Part shown: positions 38,464 through 46,854 of the stretch, in pieces
Layout: every line of letters begins with the position of its first letter
How positions within the stretch are numbered: position 1 is the stretch's first letter
Assembly (NCBI GenBank): GCA_022925895.1
Contig: JAKSYS010000213.1
Coordinates: 22,930 to 86,929 of the forward strand
Length of the DNA stretch: 64,000 nucleotides
Origin: Fragilaria crotonensis
Lineage: Eukaryota > Bacillariophyta > Fragilariophyceae > Fragilariales > Fragilariaceae
Reading direction: 5' to 3'
Translations under genes and position numbers: made by a program
Notes under the pieces: model-generated
What the model saw: the letters and a program-made list of their open reading frames with translations, nothing else
The model's database searches: none
What the model was told of the DNA's origin: nothing

Positions 38464-38829
38464 TTGGCAATCCTCTCAACCAGTATGTGTACTCCTACCA
38501 CCAAGACTGACAACAAACAAGTTACAAAGTCTGCGAACCGGTCAAAGCGCTGCGTTACGAATGACAACAATGCCGACGACACTGTTTGGATCGAGCGCAA
38601 GGTTAACTTTGCGGGTGGGCAACGAAGCTACTTCCAATCCTTCAAGACTGGCTCGTGTGTGTGGGATGAACCTCCTGCAGGTGTATCCCGCATCGTCAAG
38701 GCTCACGACTTGAAAAAGTACCCTCAGCTGGCACTGTACATCTCGACTCAGGTCGCGCTGCCCACGACATCAAAACCACGTGGTTGGTTCAGTATGTTCC
38801 GAAGAAACGAAGGCAAAGCCCGATCTTAA
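38464..38829 (+). CDS. small protein with a WW-like motif
   Basis: The 121-residue frame starts at MAILSTSMCTPTT; an internal Met at residue 8 (38485) is an alternative start. Residues about 38-75 read like a WW domain: a Trp in DDTVWIERK, aromatic Tyr-Phe in RSYFQS, and a second Trp with Pro in CVWDEPPAG. WW domains bind Pro-rich peptides. The rest is basic, with PRGWFSMFRRNEGKARS at the end. No other domain is seen. I am only moderately sure it is a gene; support is the motif and its isolation from other genes. Confidence 0.5.
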   Translation: MAILSTSMCTPTTKTDNKQVTKSANRSKRCVTNDNNADDTVWIERKVNFAGGQRSYFQSFKTGSCVWDEPPAGVSRIVKAHDLKKYPQLALYISTQVALPTTSKPRGWFSMFRRNEGKARS

Positions 38830-39948
38830 GTTCTTCGCCACTGTCGTTGGATGGCTACTGGGATTATCAAAGTCCACTCTGGGGCGATACACATACATAT
38901 ATGCTAATTTAGCGTCTTCTGTCGTTTTTGTTCTTCGAACCTTCAAGTCGTTTCATTAGGTGTGTCGAAGCGGTGTAGTGCTTGCTGTTGTGGGTTAACA
39001 ACAGAAACAAAAATACTCGGAGCATGAAGTGCCATCTTCGGGCAAGGGCGCAGCTCGAGTCCCTGTATCTGACGTGATCCAATTCGCTGCCGTCATGGAA
39101 TTGGAGTCGTTACTCATTCGGCTATAATCGTGTATCTTCGCGTGACACTTGCTTTCCAGTCACAGTTGCATGTATCTATGAGCAGTGATGGCACTGTACC
39201 TGGTACTACTGTACACTAAAGGACTTATGCAAACGGTATGTCTATAATTGTCCTTCAATTCCATTGATGGTCCACTTCTATTCGGCGATGGCATCTTGTC
39301 ATCTGGAATTTGGAGCGTTCCACATCCTCTGCACACGACGTGAACGGCATTTGTTTCGCAGCAAAGACAGACGAAATCAAAATGGCGGCTCTAGCACTGC
39401 AATCTGAATGAACGAACCAACAAGGTCGCTCACGAATTCCAACAAATATCACTGCCGGAAAGCGAAGAGAGAGTCACCAAATTCAACTACGAAAGGAAGT
39501 GTCGATATTTGGGTAGAGATGGTCGTTCGTGGTGCTTCTACCAACAAGCATCAGCCGGACTAACCGCCACCCGGGGCATCGCATGTGATCATCGACAATG
39601 AGATTCCATTGTATGGCCGCAAGCAGCAAAAAAAACATCTATCGCCTCTTTCGAGACCGCCAAGGGAAGCTGTCAAGCGTGGGAGGTTATCCATTAGCGC
39701 AAACCGCGACTTGCCGAGTAGTCAGTCCATAAAGTAAATAACTAGACAAAAGACCATGGTGAAACGGTGGGATAACCATGCAAATAGATCTTAGATTATT
39801 GCATCTCCTCGAACAAACAGATGAGAGATGTCAGCCACCTTCAAAATTTGGAAAGTCATTCAGTGTAACAAAAGCAGCTAGGACAGAACGGTGATCCATC
39901 GCCTTGGACGACCAAGCATCTTACGATTCGATGTTCAATGCAAGCAGA
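38830..39948. other. 1.1 kb convergent intergenic region, nothing recognised
   Basis: The region lies between two 3' ends. It has a single short GTAC group at 39195-39218 (CTGTACCTGGTACTACTGTAC). No tRNA-like cloverleaf box, no convincing open frame and no long repeat are seen. An unannotated non-coding transcript cannot be excluded. Confidence 0.4.
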
Positions 39949-41070
39949 TCACTTAAATCCAAGTTCTGACTTGACCTTGAAGAAAAACATGGTGCTGTTC
40001 TTCAACCAAGGGAGCAAGTACTGTGTGTAGAATACACCTTTGACGTGAACAACGCCGCTCTTCGGGCCGGTCGTCGCCAAGTAGGGAGCAGGCGAAACGG
40101 GCACCACTTTCTTCAATTTGGATTCGGCGGTCAAAAGTCGGTGCTCGGCTAGGGCGTCCAATGTGACCTTGAGGTTCTTTGCTAGGGTTGGAGCAGCACT
40201 AAAGATTTGGGACGCCGCATTTGGTAGGTAGTTGCAACAGTCGCCAACCGCAAAGATCTTGCCACTCGTTCCTTCCACGCGTAAGAATGTATCAACCTTG
40301 ATAAAACCCTTTTCGTCCAAGCTGGTGCTGAGATCGCTGTCCTTCAAAAAGTCGTTGATGGGCATAAAACCAACTGTCTTGATCACTTCTTCGGCATCGA
40401 TCGCTTCACCGGTGGACAAGAGCACGAATTTGCCGTCCTTTAGAACGGCTTTATCGTTGAGAATTACTTTGACTCCTAAACCTTCTAGCTTCTTTTGCAC
40501 CATGGCGGCGGGTTTTTTGGTAAATTCTGGAATAAGATGTTCGCCACAGTGGACTAACGTAACACGCGTTGGAGTCCCTGCAAGCTTGGAGTAGTATGCA
40601 ATGTCTGCGGCAAGCTCACTTCCGATAAGTCCACCACCCACTACCAAAACGGATTCCGCCTTGACAAGCTTTTCACCGGTCTCCTTCATAACCTGACGAC
40701 GACCTGCCAGAGATCCGTCGTGGTCAGGAACTCCACGTCCCATCGGCGCCCATTCAGAGTCAGCACCGGTAGCAACGAGACAGAGGTCAAAACCAATTAC
40801 CTCTCCTCCTTTGAGAGTGGCGGCCTTCAAATCGAGCTTGGTGACAACATCTCTAATGTGAGTGACGTTGTTCTTCTCAAAGAAGTCCTTTAGCGAGTAC
40901 AAAGAACCATCGGCCACCCAATCCTCAAAAGGAGATCGAAAGGAAGCCCAAACAATCTCAAAGAAGTCCTTCGGCTCAACCACGGTGATTTCGACATCCT
41001 TGTCAAGCTTGCGAAGATTAACAATGGCCGCAAGACCACCTGTGCCTCCACCAATAACTAACAGCTTCAT
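39949..41070 (-). CDS. FAD/NAD(P)H oxidoreductase, AIFM2/FSP1-like
   Basis: I chose the start at MKLLVIGGGTGG (41070) because the FAD-binding glycine motif begins at once; an in-frame Met six codons upstream (41088) also exists. The 373-residue protein has the two-dinucleotide-binding flavoprotein layout: GGGTGGLAA for FAD, VVGGGLIGSELA for NAD(P)H at about 145-160, an ATG motif (LVATGADSEW), and IFAVGDCCN for the flavin. Overall pattern and length match AIFM2/FSP1 (AIF-like, monomeric NADH:quinone reductases that regenerate ubiquinol or vitamin K at membranes and suppress lipid peroxidation). A C-terminal LPWLKNSTMFFFKVK may touch membrane. No N-terminal targeting peptide. Divergent from a glutathione transferase gene. 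Confidence 0.87.
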   Translation of the reverse strand: MKLLVIGGGTGGLAAIVNLRKLDKDVEITVVEPKDFFEIVWASFRSPFEDWVADGSLYSLKDFFEKNNVTHIRDVVTKLDLKAATLKGGEVIGFDLCLVATGADSEWAPMGRGVPDHDGSLAGRRQVMKETGEKLVKAESVLVVGGGLIGSELAADIAYYSKLAGTPTRVTLVHCGEHLIPEFTKKPAAMVQKKLEGLGVKVILNDKAVLKDGKFVLLSTGEAIDAEEVIKTVGFMPINDFLKDSDLSTSLDEKGFIKVDTFLRVEGTSGKIFAVGDCCNYLPNAASQIFSAAPTLAKNLKVTLDALAEHRLLTAESKLKKVVPVSPAPYLATTGPKSGVVHVKGVFYTQYLLPWLKNSTMFFFKVKSELGFK

Positions 41071-42227
41071 TATCCTTCTGTTAAACAACGAAAGCGAAAT
41101 AATGGCACACGATGATTTATGTGTTTAGATTTTAGATGTATACACTACTAGTAGATGTGTAGTGGGTTCTTGGTACTACCGGTAGTACCCCTGGTATGAC
41201 AACGCCCCCCCCCTTCTTGTATGCTAAAAATGCATTCTGTTCGGAAAACTTCTCTCCGGGTCTGTGGAACAAATTCGAACTTCTTCACATCATTTGAGCG
41301 CACGTTTCCGTTGACGTAGGGAAGGTACTCGTACGGATCCGATTAGAATGCAAGGAAATGACGTCAAGCCGTACCAATCAGCATGCTCTCCCAATGTTAC
41401 TGTCTTACTGGAGTACTGTATCACCGTACGTAGTACGTTGAAGGGTTAGTACTGTGACGTCATCCTTGACGTCTTTTCCATGCGTTCAGTCGAAACAATA
41501 TGTATGACATACGACATATGACATACATACCACACCTACGGAATACGACGTATAAAAGACAAACAACTCAGTGGATATATCCATATATGATAGAGTCAGG
41601 TCATGACGTCATGACATGCTCGGAGCTCGGAGTACACTGAAAATGTGATATGGTGATATGGTGTATGCGTGTATGCAGTGGCACCTGCAGGCTGTACGAG
41701 TACTGTAATATGGAAATGAAACCAGAGCTACAAGGGGCGCCTAATCCAGTACTGATGCACTACAAGTTTTGAATACTATAGCTACTCTAGTAGACTCTAG
41801 CTAGCTACCGTAGAGAGTAGATCGTAAACTTCATGTCTTCGTCTGCTCGGAGCCGAGGTCGCAAGTCGCAAGTCGCAAGTCGCAAGTGGATTGATCTACC
41901 GTACAAAGCGTACTCAGTACACAGTACATAATGATGAAGAATTGCCTGCTTCGCGCGCTTCGCCCAACATCATCATTTCACAGCCCGAGCGGACTTGAAT
42001 GATTTTCAATTGAAGAGTCCTATTGTGTTGATAGAAATTGCGAAGAGCAACATCGAAGATCCTGGAGGCGACGCTTTTGCGATCGAGTTTCGAAGAACAG
42101 TATGCTGTTCTTCGACGAGACCGAAATTGAAGATATTCACCACACGACGGAGTTCTTTTGCTGTCAACATGATCTCACAATCACTTCGAACATATTTTGA
42201 ACATCCAATACCAAAAACTATCATATC
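41071..42227. promoter_or_regulatory. bidirectional promoter of FSP1-like and GST genes with CRE palindromes and GTAC sites
   Basis: This 1,157 bp interval holds three perfect TGACGTCA palindromes (41359-41366, 41455-41462, 41604-41611) and two further TGACGT hexamers (41312-41317, 41467-41472), all within 300 bp. TGACGT is the core bound by bZIP factors and is the CO2/cAMP-responsive element core described in diatoms. About seventeen GTAC sites are spread over 41170-41930. There is also a C9 run (about 41204-41212) and a TATATCCATATAT stretch at about 41575. No gene is seen. Confidence 0.65.
41858..41885 (+). repeat. tandem heptamer GTCGCAA x4
   Basis: Four exact head-to-tail copies of GTCGCAA occupy 41858-41885 in the promoter of the glutathione transferase gene. 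It is a short tandem repeat; no function is apparent. Confidence 0.8.
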
Positions 42228-42896
42228 ATGTCTGCAACCACGAAAGATCTAACGCTCTACCACTTCGCGGGTGCGTCGTCGTTTGCCACAAACATTGTCC
42301 TCCATTGGACCGGGCAGCCGGCCAACGTACTCAAGCCCGGTGAGACTGCGAAGGAGCTATCTGGTAGCTATGCTGACCGAATCAATCCTGCTGCTCTAGT
42401 CCCCAGTATTGTTCTCCCTAATGGTAATATCCTAACGGAGAACGTTGCTGTACTCAACTACATTGCCAAGGCGGCTGGACGCCAGGACCTAACCGGAGGT
42501 GACGATTTGTGGGAGCAATCGCAGGTACTCAAATGGTCGTCGTTCCTTTCTTCCGATGTTCATTCCTCATTTTGGTTAGTGTTCTTTACCGATCGTTTCA
42601 CCACCAGTGATGATCCTGCTGCCCTTGCCCAAGTCAAAGAAGCAGGTCTCAAGCGTGTTCACGAGAAGGTCACTATCTTGGAGAATCATATGAAGGGTCG
42701 CCAGTGGCTCGTTGGCGATAGCAAGACGTTTGCTGATGCTCACCTCTATGTATTCATCCGCTGGATGACAGCCTATATGACACCTATGATGGAGGATTTC
42801 CCCAGCCTCAAGAGTTTTGGTGAACGCATGGCCGAGGACGAGGGTGTGAAGGATGCCTTGCAGTACGAGGATGAAGCAATCTGGAGCCTTAACTAG
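42228..42896 (+). CDS. glutathione S-transferase
   Basis: The 222-residue protein has an N-terminal thioredoxin-fold half (LTLYHFAGASSFATNIVLHW, then NPAALVPSIVLPNGNILTENVAVLNYIA with the glutathione-gamma-Glu site EN in place of the usual ES) and an all-helical C-terminal half with QWLVGDSKTFADAHLYVFIRW, the N-capping-box region of GSTs. The pattern resembles beta/theta-like soluble GSTs. It conjugates glutathione to electrophiles or acts as a peroxidase in the cytosol; the exact substrate cannot be predicted. No intron, no targeting peptide. It shares its upstream region with the FSP1-like gene. Confidence 0.9.
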   Translation: MSATTKDLTLYHFAGASSFATNIVLHWTGQPANVLKPGETAKELSGSYADRINPAALVPSIVLPNGNILTENVAVLNYIAKAAGRQDLTGGDDLWEQSQVLKWSSFLSSDVHSSFWLVFFTDRFTTSDDPAALAQVKEAGLKRVHEKVTILENHMKGRQWLVGDSKTFADAHLYVFIRWMTAYMTPMMEDFPSLKSFGERMAEDEGVKDALQYEDEAIWSLN

Positions 42897-43296
42897 TCGA
42901 GGAGAGACCATCGACGTATAGATAACACCCGGTGCAAGAGATTTGGTAGATGCATTGGGTCCAATTAACAGCATAGGAGGAAGCACAAAGCTCTACACTT
43001 TCACTTTTACCCATGGCAGCCAACCAGTTACCCCAGTAGCATTCGCCAGTACCAGTACTCTTGTACGGATACTCCAGTGCGTGTGCTAGTACATTACTCC
43101 AGCAGTTCATTTCTACGTATCATAGTTTATGGTGAGCGGTGAGCATTCATTCCTTCTTCCGATAGCCTTCACACACCTTTCACACCTACTCCGAGTACCC
43201 TACGCTAGCTAGTACACCCTACCACAAAAACTCAATCGTGCAGTCGAGCATGTATCGAAGTAAACTGTGTCCATTTGAAGTTACAGTCCAAGTACA
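42897..43296. promoter_or_regulatory. interval upstream of the AAA+-like gene
   Basis: The 400 bp between two plus-strand genes hold seven GTAC sites at about 43048-43290, such as CAGTACCAGTACTCTTGTACGG, and a CACACCTTTCACACC direct repeat near 43170. No gene is seen. Confidence 0.45.
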
Positions 43297-44637
43297 ATGG
43301 TTCGCTTTCGTTTATACAATGATGACAACGGCGGCAATTCTTCCATCGCAGAAGACCCCATCAATGCTGTGACTGAGTATGGGCGTAGACACGAGGACAC
43401 AGCGCCGGTGCAATTTGTCGACGATTCGCTTCCTGCCGACGCCCCTGCTTTTATTGTCGCTTATCAACGAAACGGCACACCTTTTCTGGTGCCATACAAT
43501 CCACCGAATCAAGCGCGGAGAATATCATGGGGATTTTGGATAATACTAGTTGCGTTCGTGACACAGCTTGTCCTATGGTACGGACCTCCTGCACCGCCGA
43601 CAGAGAATGAAACGTGGAGCGAATTCTTTCGGCGGGAAACCGGAGCCTTACTACAATCCACTACATCCCTTCTTTCCGTCATTCCGCATGTGAGTCATTG
43701 GGTTTCCAAAGAATTACACGCGGAGATTACGGAACTCCTCAAATCGCCCCCGTGCCCTTTGGAGTTACCTAGCAATCTTGAAATTTTGGACGAGAGAATC
43801 ATTGGTCAGTCCAGGGCGGTTACCGTTGCCACTCAAGCCTTGCACGCCTGGACTAAGGACAAGAAAGCCTTAATTCTTGTGCTTTCCGGAACTGTGGGAG
43901 TTGGAAAGCTGCAACTGGCACAGCACATTGCGACACTGGCTGTGTGTCAAACGTCAATAATCACAATTAACGGTCGGGACTACGCTCATCGCCACGACTT
44001 GGTGTCACAACTCCAACGTCATATTTCAGGCGGAGGTGGCCGTATAGTTATCATTCAACATCCCGAAGACATGATGCAACATGTCTTATTCATGGCGCTC
44101 GAATCATTTGCGTCAACTCCAAATCTCATCATAATAATTACCACTCATGTGGGATCGCGGATTATACACCGCCACCTCAAGGACGAAGGAGGCTCTTCAC
44201 CGACCTTCTCCTTGGAGTGGGCACTGCGACACGAATTGGATTCAGAACTCGGTACTGGTGTATCAGACTATGTGACTGCAATCGCTCCCTTTGTTCCCTT
44301 GGGCTCTGCGGAATTGCAGAGAATTTTGATCCAAAAGGCGGCTCTCGAACTGAATCTCACCATGACGACCGAGCTGGCGCAACACTGGACGAGTCCTAGG
44401 CATGTCGAGTACCTCGAGTGGACGTCACAAGGCAGGACGATTCAAACGTTTTCAACTCGAGGTGCCAAGGCTTTGGAGGAAGAAATATGGAGACGACTCG
44501 TCACACAACTGCATCAGTGCGGTGCTGCCACCATCGGAAACAATCAACTGCATTGGGATGACGATCAAGCCGTCCTACGGGTCTGTCAGGCAGATGAGTG
44601 TGTCGAGGTATGCCGGTTTTCATTGACATTATACTAA
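43297..44637 (+). CDS. membrane-anchored AAA+ (torsin/Clp-like) protein with degenerate ATP site
   Basis: The 446-residue protein has one membrane helix (about 76-96, ISWGFWIILVAFVTQLVLWYG) followed by an AAA+ module. ILDERIIGQSRAVTVATQALHAW is the Clp/torsin-type box II. The Walker A is GTVGVGKLQ (about 198-206): Gly and Lys are kept but the Thr/Ser after Lys is Leu. The Walker B position reads RIVIIQHPED (about 249-258), with no Asp-Glu pair. Torsins also have an altered Walker A (Asn after Lys) but keep Walker B. The protein is therefore probably a weak or inactive ATPase, perhaps a cofactor of another AAA+ protein at ER or nuclear envelope; this is inference. No signal peptide precedes the helix. 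Confidence 0.7.
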   Translation: MVRFRLYNDDNGGNSSIAEDPINAVTEYGRRHEDTAPVQFVDDSLPADAPAFIVAYQRNGTPFLVPYNPPNQARRISWGFWIILVAFVTQLVLWYGPPAPPTENETWSEFFRRETGALLQSTTSLLSVIPHVSHWVSKELHAEITELLKSPPCPLELPSNLEILDERIIGQSRAVTVATQALHAWTKDKKALILVLSGTVGVGKLQLAQHIATLAVCQTSIITINGRDYAHRHDLVSQLQRHISGGGGRIVIIQHPEDMMQHVLFMALESFASTPNLIIIITTHVGSRIIHRHLKDEGGSSPTFSLEWALRHELDSELGTGVSDYVTAIAPFVPLGSAELQRILIQKAALELNLTMTTELAQHWTSPRHVEYLEWTSQGRTIQTFSTRGAKALEEEIWRRLVTQLHQCGAATIGNNQLHWDDDQAVLRVCQADECVEVCRFSLTLY

Positions 44638-44989
44638 GCGAATGTAATCAAGTTTTGTGACACGAACGAAATCCGTGGCTGTGGACGGATTGCGGTGCCA
44701 GTATTAACTCAGCCTCCATATTCCCCTCAACCCATGTCCTTAAATTCGCTGAGCTACACTTACCCATGCAAGAATGCTTTCAATTCCAACTCTAGTCCGC
44801 GAGTAGTCGGAATAGGTTAAAAACAAATACTTTCAGTTCGAAGGCTCCGACCCACGTGGCGGCACCTATTCAGGAAAGATCAAATGTGTGTCATGGCGTG
44901 TCATCATCAGATGGGAGATATCATTTGAATCATTCTCTTCGTTATATTGAGACATGATAGAGCATAGCCCACTCATATGTAATCCGGAT
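44638..44989. other. convergent intergenic interval, nothing recognised
   Basis: These 352 bp separate two 3' ends. No GTAC site, repeat or gene is seen; the TTTAAATTC and AATAGGTTAAAAAC stretches are compatible with ordinary 3' regions. Confidence 0.4.
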
Positions 44990-45892
44990 TTACGATTCCT
45001 CCTTCCCAATTGTTCTTAGTTTTACACCACCATAGGTTCTCTTCTCCTTCAGAAACGTAGCCCCACTGCCGATTTTGACAACTCCATCTCTCAGAGACAG
45101 ACGCTGCGACGATTCTGGTAGTGCTTTGAGTGTATGCGTGTCTGCAAACAGAATGGTACATTTTTCGGAGTCCAGGACGGATAGAGTGGCAGCGGCACGT
45201 TCGGACGGGACTCCACACCCTTGAATGCCACCAACAGCCGGCAACGCGATGGAGGCGCCAGACAGAAATGCCGAGCAGGCAGCACTTCCAATGCCAAAGG
45301 GATGGCACAGAGTCACGGAAATGCAGATAGTATCCTCGGGTGTAAGATTCAGTTCTCGAGCTGCTTCGGCACCATGCAGAAGTGCTTGATGATTGGTATA
45401 GCCGGTTGGGGTGTTGTAAAACCCGTGATTGGTCGACTCGTCGCCTTCGTCGAGGTCTTCATCCATGAAATCACTTAGGCCTGTATCAAGCAGGTCTTGA
45501 AGAAACTCCCCGCTCAGATATGGAAAGGGTAGTCCAACTTCAGCCAAAAATCCACTTCCAGTAGCGCTCACTGCTCCTTGAACTTTGATGAAGTTCTTCG
45601 CCATGAACTCTAAATCCTTTGCTGTCCCATACCCCACTCCGATTCGATTGCAGGCAATCTGAAGCAGAAGATTCTCACTAGAGTTTGGCAAGTCGCTGAC
45701 AATTAAATCGTTCTTCTCAAAGCCATAGGTCGATAGCCACGACGCCAACGCATTCGTTTTACGAGACAAGTCGTGATAGGTTAACTTCTCTGCCGACTGA
45801 AATGGAGATACCAGCGCGATGCGTGAGGGAGATTTCGCCGCGACAGCATCAATGGCGGCCGCAATGGTCCTGATATTTGCCATTGCCTGCAA
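44990..45892 (-). CDS. half-length AMP-binding (acyl-CoA synthetase-like) protein
   Basis: The 300-residue protein resembles the N-terminal part of ANL-superfamily acyl-activating enzymes: ALVSPFQSAEKLTYHDLSRKTNALASWLSTYG, NDLIVSDLPNSSENLLLQIACNRIGVGY, and LCHPFGIGSAACSAFLSGASIALPAVGG. Where the family has the Ser/Thr/Gly-rich ATP loop, this protein has FYNTPTGYTNHQALL, which lacks the Gly-Pro-Lys ending. The usual A5-A10 motifs and the C-terminal lid with the catalytic Lys are missing, and family members are 500-650 residues. The frame ends cleanly at 44990 with no homology-like sequence beyond. It is either a truncated gene or a non-catalytic relative. Met4 (45883) could be the start. Confidence 0.65.
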   Translation of the reverse strand: MQAMANIRTIAAAIDAVAAKSPSRIALVSPFQSAEKLTYHDLSRKTNALASWLSTYGFEKNDLIVSDLPNSSENLLLQIACNRIGVGYGTAKDLEFMAKNFIKVQGAVSATGSGFLAEVGLPFPYLSGEFLQDLLDTGLSDFMDEDLDEGDESTNHGFYNTPTGYTNHQALLHGAEAARELNLTPEDTICISVTLCHPFGIGSAACSAFLSGASIALPAVGGIQGCGVPSERAAATLSVLDSEKCTILFADTHTLKALPESSQRLSLRDGVVKIGSGATFLKEKRTYGGVKLRTIGKEES

Positions 45893-46854
45893 CGTATTCG
45901 ACAGCGGATGTGCTATAGAAGCTACTACCGGTAGTAGTTGTAGTTGGAGTGTTCGGTTGTGTGCGTGATCATAGCTTGCGAACCTTGGATCTACGACGTA
46001 AATTCCAAGTGAAATCGAGTCATAAACCTTTTGTAGTAGCCATGTATGTACTGGCGCTGGTACCAGGTACTAGTACTGCAGTACTCGGAGTGCGCGGTAC
46101 GAGAGTGGCTTTGATCTTTGATCGTGTGTGTGGTGTGTGGTTGTGTTCGTGTGTTTCCTGTGCGTTGTGCTTGTTGTTTATACCCCGATTTCTACGCAGA
46201 GGCTTCGATCTTGTCTTTCCCATACTGGTACGTACCAGTACTTTTGCTACTGGCATTAATTTGATCGTGCGTCCCACCAATCTTGGGTTTAACGTTTAAC
46301 CTACGCAGTATCGTATGTCTCCCTGAAGAAATCCGAACGATGTCAGTACAGTACTGTAGTAGCTCTACCAGCTACCGGTAGTAGTTGTACCACAATTGCC
46401 CAGTTTGCCTCGGAGTATCGTTTTGGTGAGGATTTTTCGCAAGTCCGGACGACGCTGGCCTGCTCAGTTATCAGGGTGTAGTAAAATGTGGTTTTAACGG
46501 CAAACGTTTTTCGGGATTGGTTGGCGTCTCACTGTCTGTCATTATTGAAATAATCTGCAGGTGCGAACTGGAACGTATGCCAGCTCGCCAAAGAGTCATT
46601 GTGTGACTGACAACGGATGTTTGTTGCACATATGATATATGCGTGTTCTTAAAGAATGTATGAGGGATCAAAGTTCAAGAGGAGCAGGCAGTTTTTCTGG
46701 AGGAATCATTTTCGCTTCACTATGCACTCATCGAGTTTTTGCTTGGCGTCTAAACAAGGCGAATTTGCAGGTCCAATAAAGAACGATTGATCAGAAGACG
46801 TACGACTCCACTTCGAAGAAGCAAGACTCCGACGCTATATCCAACAACAATAAA
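45893..46854. promoter_or_regulatory. bidirectional promoter interval with GTAC clusters
   Basis: This 962 bp interval between diverging genes holds about thirteen GTAC sites in groups at 46045-46105, 46229-46242 and 46345-46390 (for example TGGTACCAGGTACTAGTACTGCAGTACT and TGGTACGTACCAGTAC). TACCGGTAGTAGTTG occurs twice, at about 45927-45941 and 46374-46388, giving a 15-bp direct repeat. No gene is seen. Confidence 0.5.

Noticed and set aside
38830-39948. tRNA or other small RNA gene in the 1.1 kb empty interval
   Set aside because: I looked for the A/B-box pattern (TGGC...GG and GGTTCGAATCC-like) on both strands and saw no match; no stable hairpin series stood out by eye.
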